A stretch of 64,000 nucleotides of DNA from Sinonovacula constricta (taxonomy: Eukaryota; Mollusca; Bivalvia; Cardiida; Solecurtidae): positions 36,335,921 through 36,399,920 of the forward strand of contig CM017563.1 in NCBI GenBank assembly GCA_007844125.1, read 5' to 3'. The number at the start of each line of letters is the position of its first letter. Within the stretch, counting starts at the first letter, position 1. The translations under genes and the position numbers were made by a program. The notes below the pieces were generated by a model, which saw only the letters and a list, made by a program, of their open reading frames with translations, was not told where the DNA came from and searched no databases. Below, in pieces: positions 54,003 through 64,000 of this stretch.

Positions 54003-57000
54003 AACGGTCAATATCATGCTATACAGAAACATTACAGTTATACTGTTTTAAATAAATGCTTCATTTTAATTGCAAGATAAGCGTGCATAGTTTCATGTAT
54101 AAATGCATCATTCGAAACACAAGTATATTTTTAAATGGCATAGAAATATATGCTATTCTCTTCTCGTTAATTAAACTGTCAAATCATAAATCAATAAAAG
54201 AACACATTTTACTATTGTGCTCAACTTTTTGTTTAAGCCTTCGGAAAAATGCACAGACAACACGAATTCAGACAATGTGACAAAATATCATATGGTGTGT
54301 TCTTTAAAAAATCACACGAAAGGAACAACATGAATGGCTTTAAGAATATTAACACAAAGCATAGTTTGACGTCGAAATCTCAAAAACCTTGGCATTCACT
54401 TCTTGCAAACATATCTACATATTTGTAAAACCATGTTTTTATCTACCGGTTAGTTACATCAAACATGTTTTGAAAAATTACTTGATTTGCCGAATGTCGT
54501 ATGCGTAATTATGCTTCCATTTATAAAAATGCACGGTAGCAGTCACTGTAGGACGACACCATATGACATGTTTCCACATGTTCCATTTCCTTGACCTGTA
54601 TCCTTAAAAGTGGTAAAGGTGTACCTTACTACTGCTTTTGGTCAATTGGCCTACATTGTTAGACAGTATACATTTTGTACATTGTGATAAAAACACCCTA
54701 AAAGGTCAACCATTCCAAATCTATAAATAAACGCGACAGTGATCACTGCTAAAAATAAATACCGTCGTCAGAGCTGATTACCCAGATGACGATATAACGT
54801 AATCTCATAAGTGAGTTGTCACGTGGTTTTCATTGTTAAAATAACTATAGTGCAGCGTGACTCAGATAGGAAATACCTGTTATAAATATTTATAATATGG
54901 ATTGGGGATTTATGTTTCACTGTTCACAATGATCTAAGGCATCAAAGAACAGCATTTTGCAAGAGCTTTTCAGGTCAGAATGCCTTATTTGGTTATTTGA
55001 GAAAAACATATTTTGGTCCAAACTGTCGGATACCACCTTTCAGTCTGGGTTCAACGTCTGGGTTTCAAGCAGCCACGGAGAAAGTTTTAAAATTACTCTC
55101 TGCGCCATAAAGTCACGTATATTCGAACTTAATACAACAACGAGGTAAACGTGCGTGCTGTGCTTCCTTCATCGTGTCACTTTACTGACCTTCATGGGCA
55201 AAGAAACAATTAAATTAACCCCAAAACTAATTTTAATTTGAATTTAATAAGCGGAAAACGCTGGTTTGCTTGAAATAAACTCAAGAAGGTTTACAAAGAG
55301 GGTTATCACCCTGACTGTATGTCGGCGTCTCAGATGACGTACTTTCTTAAATAAACATTCCTTATAGTTCGAATTGTTAATCATCTCGACAGATGAACGA
55401 GGACACAAGAAAGAAAATGGCGAAATCCATGGTATCTGGTAAATGACAAGCTGCATAAACACATTGATTTATTACGCTGGTATGCAATTACAAAGCCTGT
55501 CTTGTGAGAAAATTAACAGATAGACGTTATTCCGTGCGAAAGTGCTTTGTTTAACAATATTTTAAATTGTTTTAAATTCAATAGGAAAATATGATAGGGT
55601 CCTGTATGGCAGTGAATGTTAACATTTGAAACTAAACAAAGGAATATACGTGCACATTAAATGTATAGTGACGAAAACAGAGATGAGACATAAAAAAGGT
55701 AGTAAGTAGTTTAACATATTTGACATCGCATCTAAGAAAGCTGTTTAAATATTAAATATTTTATCTACAAATGCCGTACACTGCTTTACAATTCTACTGA
55801 TTAAATAAACCAGCTTAAGTTAACAAATGTATGCAAATCCCCCCAAAACCACATACGAAACTGGCCACAATACAACTGCACTTTTAGGACCTCTTTTATA
55901 TCTGTTGTTTACAAAGATAAATGGTCAAACCAGTCGCCTGATCAAATTATACTTTATGTCATCATGAATAGACTGTTTTATGTGTGCAAAATGGAAGTTA
56001 ACGAGCTCTATGCATCCAAGGTTATCAACATTCACCATGACAGAATATATTTCTAAATGAACTATTTTCAATGCGCAAGCAGGCTCCCCTCCATTAGTAA
56101 AAAGCAAACACAGACGGCAAACAAACATCCTGCTAAAATATATTCCAGACACATCTCAACTGTTATCTATATTGCCTCTCAGGGCAGTAACCTGTGTTTC
56201 AATTGCTTGAGTAAACACAATTTTCTAATATATTAAAAAATGATATCTGTTTCGATAACGCAAGGGAATTTCTTCTAGCTAATGCAATGTTTTATTAATT
56301 TGATTTTAAACACAGAGACATAGATATGAAAAGAGAAAAGATTGCACAATTTGATTTTCCTCGCATAGGTCACAACGATCTGAGCAGGCCAAGAAAAAAA
56401 TCTCAACAGATTTATATCGATGTATTCCTTTTGTATCAAATGCATTTTGCGATTCTGACTCATTGAAAAAATAATAATGCAAATGGAAATAATTTAGCAA
56501 CAAAAGCAGTCCAATGTGCATCAAAACGAAAATCGTAAAATAAAATAAACATGTTATAGCAATTAGCACACACAATCATATCAATTTAAAGCAACATCAA
56601 CAACAACTTATCCGTTATTACTAAGAATATATGAGCTGAGGTTTAGTTGATCGAACAGTCATCTAAAACACAAGCCTCAGATGCGCCTTATTTTAGTTCG
56701 AAAGTCATAAAGTGCTTTCTAACGATTCAATATTATTTTTGCAGTTGAATGTTCCAACTCAGGATACACAACACCTCCTTATTGCGTAATGTTTAAAAAT
56801 TGAGCAATACAGTTAACCGCATAAAAATACATTTCTGAAATGGTCTCAATTAAAAAGCATTAAATTTTTTTTATTTTATCATGATTGTAATTATTAATTT
56901 GAAATTAACGTTTGATTAATGTTTGATTTATTTCATTATATTACTTATTGTCAACAAAAAATAAAAATAAATAAAAATTCTTAAAAAAATTCTTATGATC

Positions 57001-58645
57001 CAATTATCTATTATTAACTATAAAAATAATATGCATTTTTACTCGCTGTATCAAAATATATTTTTTCATAATTTACTATTATTTCAACAAATTTATAAAC
57101 AGCTTAGTCTTCGAATATATTTAAATACAAATTTAATTTTGCTATTAGACCTACTTAGATTTCCTTCATTTAAAAAGAATATACCATTATTTGCACGACT
57201 CATCTAAAATATTGATGCTGTTTTCATGATTCTTGTCCTTTTTCAGCACCATGCATTTCCAAGTGTCCATCAAAACAGATATTGTCATGTCGTTTTATAA
57301 CAAATTTAACATCCACATGCAAGGCATTGCTTATTTAAATCAGAACCTTAATAATGAGTCTTTATTGTTTTTTGTTCAGATTGTGGTTGACACGGTTTGT
57401 AAGATATACATTCAGATATTTCCACCACATACTTAGACACTAGGCAGCACTTTTGGAAAATTAAATATCGACACCAGATATTGATGCATCTACAAAGGCA
57501 CTGAACACACATATTATATTTACCATGTCCCATTGTAACCACTACGATAACATCTTTTAAATAATTCATGTAATATATAATAGACTCTTCATGCGTTTGG
57601 TGATGTGCACGTGTCCGCCAGCTCTCTTTCCGTTGCTTAATTCAACCTTTCAACAAAGACTCTATAAAATCAACTTTTAGAAAGACAGATGAATACGGTG
57701 AATACAAGGATATAAAATTCTTCGCACATGAAAACTAGTTCAATTTGATTTAAATATTACCGTTTAAACATTACGTATTCACTGCCAGCAGCAGCAGCGT
57801 ATTTGATGTGTTACTTAATCAATGTATATTGAGGCTCAAGGCAAAATGAATTATTAAAGTAAGCCGAGCAAATCCTAATTTGAATTATCTTAAAACCAAG
57901 CAAAGCACAGTACTGATAGAAACACTCGCGCAGAGGCCAGAAGCTATCGGTATCACACCGGCTGGCTACTTGATTGCGTATTTCGTTTTGTAATAAAACT
58001 GAGTTTCCGAAATCCAGTTGCTGAAATGTGTGCCTCATTAAGGATGACACAAATTCACATACGACTATATCCACGGAAGCTTGAAAAAAGCTCTGTTACA
58101 AACACATTGCTTGTCATTTAGCGTATATGCAATAAAATAACCTGTCCTTTTTTCTTATTTCGATAGAAATTGTTGTGTGGTATATTTGGAAATAGTATAT
58201 TCCCTTGATTAGGCAAAAATCCACATTTAAACAGATTTTACGCAATACGATTAAGTGGTTAATGTTATTTAAAATATATTTGTATCTTGTATTGTATGAA
58301 AAATGAATAGAAAATACATACTTAATGGGTATTTTCTGTCCTGTTGTGATGACTACTTACGAAAAGAACTACACTTTTATGAACAATATAGAATACCTTT
58401 TAATGACATATTTTATTAAGTGTGATTATGTCTACAGTTATATATTTTGCTCTTAAAGTCCGGCTTATGATTAGCTTTAAAAATTGTTAATTAAATCAAT
58501 TTCAAATATAACTCGAAACATATCTTTTTGGACCTATCGCTTAATGTTCAGAACTTAACCAGACACACTATGATTTTCGGTTGTAAGGTTATTAAAGCTT
58601 TAAAAATGTAGTGCTCTATGAATATACCTCGTTATTGTATTATTT
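54003..58645. other. AT-rich intergenic stretch, no gene seen
   Basis: A sequence resembling one end of the 0.5-kb TIR family (AAACTGTCGGATACCACCTT) occurs at about 55019-55039 without a visible partner end. ORFs up to 89 codons (for example 57811-58074 and 56306-56575) have no features I recognise. Confidence 0.5.
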
Positions 58646-58647
58646 AA

Positions 58648-58915
58648 CTTAACAACGGACACGGTATATCCATATCATTAAAAACATTTGTTCATATCAT
58701 GTTTTGTTTGGAATAGGACAACGGACAAAGTATATCCATATCATTAAAACATTTGTTCATATCATGTTTTGTTTGGAAAAGGACAACGGACACAGTATAT
58801 CCATATCATGGAAACAATTGTGCTCATCATATTAAGTTGTGAAATTGACAACGGACACGGTGTATCCCTACCATAAAACGGTTGTTGATATCATATTCTA
58901 TTTGGAATACGATCG
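58648..58915. repeat. four-copy tandem repeat, period about 65 bp
   Basis: ACAACGGACA(C/A)(G/A)GTATATCC recurs at about 58653, 58720, 58783 and 58848, each followed by ATATCATTAAAA-like, TTGTTCATATCATGTTTTGT-like and TTGGAA segments; the last copy is the most diverged. Confidence 0.8.
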
Positions 58916-60220
58916 ATATTGACAGATGCCAATCATCTAGAAACTTGAAACGAATTACATCAAAACCACTTAACAGTGACATGTCAGAAAATCGTTCAAT
59001 TCTTCTGTCTGATTGAGATTTTCTAGCATATCGACTGATTCAAAGAACGTATGAGCAATTTCATTATATGCTGCGTGACATTTTCTCATAATTGCTAAAT
59101 ACCACCAACATATTTGCATTTTGCAAATGCAAGTAGCTTGAACAGCCTAGTTAGTATTTATGTCGTAACAGGTACATATGCAACTATCACTATCTGCTCT
59201 AAATATCGCATATTTAAAACTGAAATCTGGAAAAAAAGTCAGTGATGCAGTGATGTATGACTACGTTTCTCTGGAGAGATGGCTGAATTTTATAGATAGT
59301 TTTTCCGAACAGTGAAGAATAAAAAATCATTTTTCATATTTAATTAAGGACATGTAAAGAAACTGGGCTAAAATGGACGACAGATATTAGTAAATATTTC
59401 TTGAATTTACAGTACATATGTACCTCTTGAGGACATGTAAGTTAAACGTATTTAAAAAAGAAAGTTTCATCGTTATTGGGTCTACGAAAGAATAAAATGA
59501 CAAATTTTTGTTGTTTATTTCTTTCATTTCATTCCAGTGATATTCAAAATTACATTTTAAGAAGATTTATGATATAAGGACGCAATTGCTGGTTATTTCC
59601 TTCAACCAATATTCCGAAATTCTGAAATTTGTCAAATGATCTAAACTTTTAGGAGAAAGGCGGAGTCGTATTGTGGAAACACTCATATGAAATCACTTTT
59701 TCACCGTTCAATGTTCAATTAGTTTCCTGAGTCTACCAATTAAGTATATAAATAGATATGGTAACAGCCACAAATGTATTGAACTAAAATTCTTTTCCAA
59801 GCCAACAAATCATGATTATAACTTTAAAGACACACAAAATGCAAATAAATTCCATGTTGAAAGTCTGAATTGTCACATTAGCACAATCTTGGCAAGATCT
59901 AAGAATATCCACCAGAATAGAGGCATCCGCTGACCGTCATTCAAACCAGACCAATCGTCATTGTGCGAATTATCAAACATTCTCAATTGTGACAGAAATA
60001 TCCAAGAAGTTCCGGATATGTTTCTACAAACTCTCTGTTAAACCTTTAAAACAATTACCTTGCATTCCGACATAAAGAGCTTTTAATCAGTTTTTGATAA
60101 ATGATTGAATAGGTATAATCAGATAATGGCAGAAATAAGAAAGGAGGCCATAAGATTATAAGATAAAGACCCAATCAAATTGAAAAATATCGAAATTATT
60201 CCAAGACTTACAACATATAT
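58916..60220. other. intergenic, no gene seen
   Basis: AT-rich; no repeat or coding signal recognised. Confidence 0.5.
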
Positions 60221-60224
60221 AGCA

Positions 60225-60485
60225 GCTGTTTGTTTGTTTGCTGGGTTTATTAACTACAAGGTATCTGGAGACGGTGTCTACTTTAAAAAAGATATGAAAC
60301 TGCTTTCATTGTATAGAATGACATAAAATCTTGGCATGATACACCACTGAGTAAGCTAATCTAGATACCTTACCAACCAGTTTATGTTCTAAAGTATTAG
60401 CAGAACACCTTTACCATTACCTATAAACAAGTTTGTTATGACAATGACCGGGTTCGAGCATATGGTCTTTCGTACCGGTCACCTG
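60225..60485 (-). mobile_element. SINE family C, diverged antisense copy
   Basis: TATCTGGAGACGGTGTCTAC, ACTGCTTTCATTGTATAGAA, TTGGCATGATACACCACTGA and TTTGTTATGACAATGACCGG, TTCGAGCATATGGTCTTTCG keep the inverted C order with many changes. Confidence 0.5.
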
Positions 60486-60869
60486 CGGAAATCTCAATTG
60501 GCTAATGAAGTTCCTATTTAACAACATTACTAAACTTTTGACTTAATAAAATTTAAAAAGCTTAGTTTTGTAATGTTTTATAAAATAAACACACAATATA
60601 CAGGTTTAAGCATCAATGGTCCATTTTTGTTTGAACAGTTTAAAAGTGTTGCAAAGTCTATCAAACCGTTGTCAAAATCACTAAATTACAGTCAAAGATT
60701 TTGTTGTGTTTGAAACACAACTCTACCATGTTGTCTCTTTGACCTTGATTAAACAATCCTGCAATCATCCTATGCAGACATACACTTAAAATTGATAGCT
60801 TGCAGCCTTCTCTGTCTAATTAAAACATCACCTGGACTGATTCCTTTAAGATGCTAGTGCTAAAAAACT

Positions 60870-60960
60870 TCGTGCAAAAGCTGGACGTTGCTATAATGAT
60901 TATAAATGGTCGCTGCGCGGTATTAGAAACAAAACATATCAAATAAGGAAATAAGACAAT
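60870..60960 (+). mobile_element. SINE family B 3' end fragment
   Basis: AAAAGCTGGACGTTGCTATA, ATGATTATAAATGGTCGCTG, CGCGGTATTAGAAAC: a well-preserved B 3' domain without the rest of the element. Confidence 0.65.
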
Positions 60961-62830
60961 GACTAGTTGTATAAACTTAATTACTAAAGGAGTAAATATA
61001 TATTTTTTGTTTTAAAATGTGTTATGTGTGTTCGAAACTGATCATGTATTTATTTACTTTGTTTAAACACACTTATTGCAGTTTTAGATGCGCTAACCAT
61101 AACGACTTTGATAATTAATTTTTGAATCGCAAGTTTGCAGTCAACTGGCAGTGCAAGTGGTTCAAAAACTAATTATACCTCAAGAGGGTAATTGAATAAT
61201 TATGCGACTACATTAATACTGGCTAAAATCTTTTCCCCATTTTACGACTATTTGTCATGCCATTTAAATGCTTCGTTACATGCCATGCACCATTCTACAT
61301 CCGTAGTTACTGTTGCTAATTGCTAAAAAGTTATATTTCGCTCGAAAAGTTAATCGCAAACTAAAGTGTGGCAAGTATTTTAAATTAAAAGTATTAAGGC
61401 TAATATCTATTTTTGGCAACCCGATGTTTTTATTCGATGATATATAACTTATATACTTGAAATTCTTGAACTGTTTCTCTAAGTTTCTACCTAATCAGAC
61501 TCGTGTTAAATGTACACAGTGCAGGCTATTTCAAGTTTTCCCCTATTTCACTTTTGGGCAGGTTACGAGACAGTTGCAACTGTTAAAATTAACTGGATTG
61601 GAACTGTTTATTGAATTGTGTGGGTGATAATCTTCCTTGATAGGCATCACAACAAAATGATTAAGTATTTGTAATTAAGAGTTTAACATTTTCAAAGTAA
61701 TTAAAATAGTATCCGACGAACACAATTTTACATAAACGACACTCATTCCATTGAAATGAATATTCTCGCAAATTAACCGCGATTAAAATAGGTCATTTGG
61801 ATAAAGCAAATTCACAGTCATGTTGTTTTGCAAGGGAAGCTGCTCATCATCTACGACTTAACGTAATTCATTATTGAAAAGGACTAAGAACAGTTAAAAA
61901 TCTGGGAAGCTTTCGTCTGGTAAAATAATAAGATAAAGCCCGTTTTCTTTCAGAAACAGAACCAACCTAGACATTTTACCTAGCTTTAATTTCCTTTTGA
62001 TCCCTCTGAAAAGTGAATTTCATTGATTGAATTAGTATGGAAATGAACGTGTAGCGTTTTTAATAGTAATAATTTTATTCCTAAATTGTATTACAATATA
62101 TTGTTTTGACAACTGAAATGCTCTCGATATATTTATGTATATGAAGAATATGCACAGTATAAAATCGTAAGTATAAAACTCCAGAAAATAATAACATGAA
62201 ATTGAGTGAAAATTACTAACCTATCACCTCTTAACACATGTTTAGATCCTTAAAATGGGTCTTCTTAATTTACGTTTTTTTCTGAAATTAAAAATGGGCT
62301 GATCATATAACATTTTAAAAACGTTTCCTCCAGTTTTTTTGTCATAATCAATGAACAAAACAGAAGAGAACAATTTTTTATTCAGATTTGTACTCATGTA
62401 TATCATCATGTTATAAATACAATATAAAAATAAAGTATAATTAATATTTATATATTAATTATTAAATATGGTAATTAAATCAATAGTTCTTGCTTTATTT
62501 TTCGTTTTGGCAGTTGCTAATTACCTTGAAGAGATCTCGATGAGGATTTCGGCGATTTATATCCTGGTGATACTATGCTTAATTACATAAACTTAATTGA
62601 AGAGTTCAGCAAAATTAAAGTAATTAAAACACTAATTGTTAAAAACGGTCCAAATGAACAAAATTACAAAATTATTTGCTATCATTTCCATAATTACCAG
62701 ATAAATGGTGTCTTAACCTTCTAGTGCTATGAATTATCAGCGCATATACAAAATTGCTGCCAGTCACACCGGATATTCCATAAATGATTGGACGTTTGTC
62801 GTTGAGGGTTTTGTTTGATTTCTAAATTAT
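60961..62830. other. intergenic, no gene seen
   Basis: AT-rich; no feature recognised. Confidence 0.5.
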
Positions 62831-63341
62831 AAAAGGTGGTATCTGACAGTTTGCACTGCATTTTTTCTCTTAAAACATCGAGTAAATTATCGTTACCTGA
62901 ATAGATCCCGCGAAATACTGTTTATTGATGCCCTACATCTAAGTGAAGCATAGCCCCCCATTGGTATTAACTAAAAGGTATGTTCTATCTGAGCCATGCT
63001 GCACAGTTAGCTATTTGTAAACCAAGGAAACCACGTGACTTCTTACTTTTGAGATCACGTTATATGACTGTCCGGATAATTACATGTAGTTGTGACGTCG
63101 ATGTCTATTTTAGCAGGATTTCACATCGTGCTTATCTATAGATTTACAAAGAATGGAGATTTAAAGCGAATTTTTCATGACTTGTCCTGTTTAACAACCA
63201 AGGTACATGTAGTATTCAAAATTGTCTTTGCTTATATTATAGTATGAGTTTATGTAAGAATAAGGTACAGACTCCGCAAAACATGCATCATATATTATAA
63301 CATGTTTTAACGTAGGCAAACTGTCGGATACCAACTTTATA
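62831..63341. mobile_element. TIR element (about 0.5 kb), copy 2
   Basis: Left end AAAAGGTGGTATCTGACAGT-TTGC; right end GCAAACTGTCGGATACCAAC-TTTAT is its near inverse complement. Internal blocks AATACTGTTTATTGATG, CTATCTGAGCCATGCTGCAC, AGTTAGCTATTTGTAAAC and TGACGTCGATGTCTATTTTA match the element at 31494-32002. No coding capacity. Confidence 0.75.
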
Positions 63342-64000
63342 CAATCAGCAATGTTTATTATTACGTGAACTATAAATAGACGCAACACGATTGGTCACCC
63401 CCACAAAATAGTCGAGTCAGTAAATATAGATATTGACCTGCTTTCGCTGATAATTACCGGTCTATTAATAGAATGCGAAATGTCCATCAATATTATGCGC
63501 GCGCATCTACAAAACTTCCTTAGAATTGCTCGCATTGTTGGATATTCCTCTCAGACGACAATATTTACGAAGTAAACAATGTCGCGTTTTGCAACAATTG
63601 TTATGAGAACTATTTTCTTGCATTTAACTTTAGATAATAATTAAAGAAATAAAAACTATTTACAGTTCATGTAATAAAACAGTTATTTACTTATAAGCTG
63701 GAAAAAATGCTGTCTATTACATAATATTAATATTATAGCTACAATCATAAATCGTTCCGTGTATTCCACACAAATGATGTATTAGAATGCAAACCCACTT
63801 TTTGTCCGGATAACATCAGACACCTTTTCACTCTCATTTTATTGTCATTAGTGTAACAACAGGCCACGAGCTCTCATCTCCAACATAAAATCATTAGCAA
63901 TATAAAAGAATAAATCATACGTATATATGCGTTTAAAACCTTACATTAACAAATGTTTGTTTTTTAAAGTTCAACGCCTTAGTTCAACCTTGGCTTTGAC
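63342..64000. other. intergenic, no gene seen
   Basis: AT-rich; contains a GCGCGCGC run near 63498. No gene recognised. Confidence 0.5.

Noticed and set aside
57811..58074. 87-codon minus-strand ORF sharing the short string VCEFV with the 28861-29139 ORF
   Set aside because: Five shared residues are not evidence of homology; no further similarity by eye.

Overview
This is a eukaryotic nuclear genomic window, most likely from a bivalve or other lophotrochozoan mollusc. It is AT-rich, its genes are split by long GT-AG introns, and it is saturated with tRNA-derived SINEs, short inverted-repeat elements, minisatellites and microsatellites. The species cannot be named from sequence alone. The mollusc call rests on overall character and on the style of the receptor and the SINEs, not on a diagnostic match.

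Two genes can be supported. The left 18.4 kb (plus strand) holds the last 13 exons of a WDR44 (Rab11-binding WD-repeat protein) orthologue. The frame runs open from base 2 to a stop at 18358-18360 and encodes 459 residues covering the whole C-terminal WD40 propeller; the N-terminal half lies upstream of the window. All 12 introns inside the window are GT-AG. The second gene is a plus-strand single-coding-exon class A GPCR at 46208-47374 (388 aa). A strong splice acceptor six bases before its ATG implies one or more upstream 5' UTR exons. It has clear seven-helix architecture but has lost several signature residues: N instead of R at 3.50, N instead of W at 6.48, F instead of P at 7.50.

Layout: 1-18360 WDR44, with introns packed with SINEs almost all in sense orientation; 18.4-31 kb intergenic, with SINEs, inverted-repeat elements and an (AAT)n tract carrying an inserted SINE; 30.2-30.9 kb a 21-bp minisatellite; 31-37.5 kb several non-autonomous DNA-transposon-like elements and a young SINE with a perfect 14-bp target duplication; 38.4-44.9 kb a cluster of minisatellites (37/38-bp, 44-bp and two 54-bp arrays); 46.2-47.4 kb the GPCR; 48.8-54.0 kb four long alternating purine-pyrimidine microsatellites; 54-64 kb AT-rich intergenic sequence with one short tandem array, a few repeat fragments and a second copy of a 0.5-kb inverted-repeat element, but no recognisable gene.

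The two genes have no evident functional link (Rab11/recycling-endosome trafficking versus membrane signalling). I see no operon, defence cassette, CRISPR or other multi-gene system. The most interesting material is the divergent receptor, the splice-site-like 37-bp array upstream of it, SINE families sharing a 3' domain, and several TIR elements. Repeat boundaries are by eye and accurate to about 10-20 bases unless stated otherwise.
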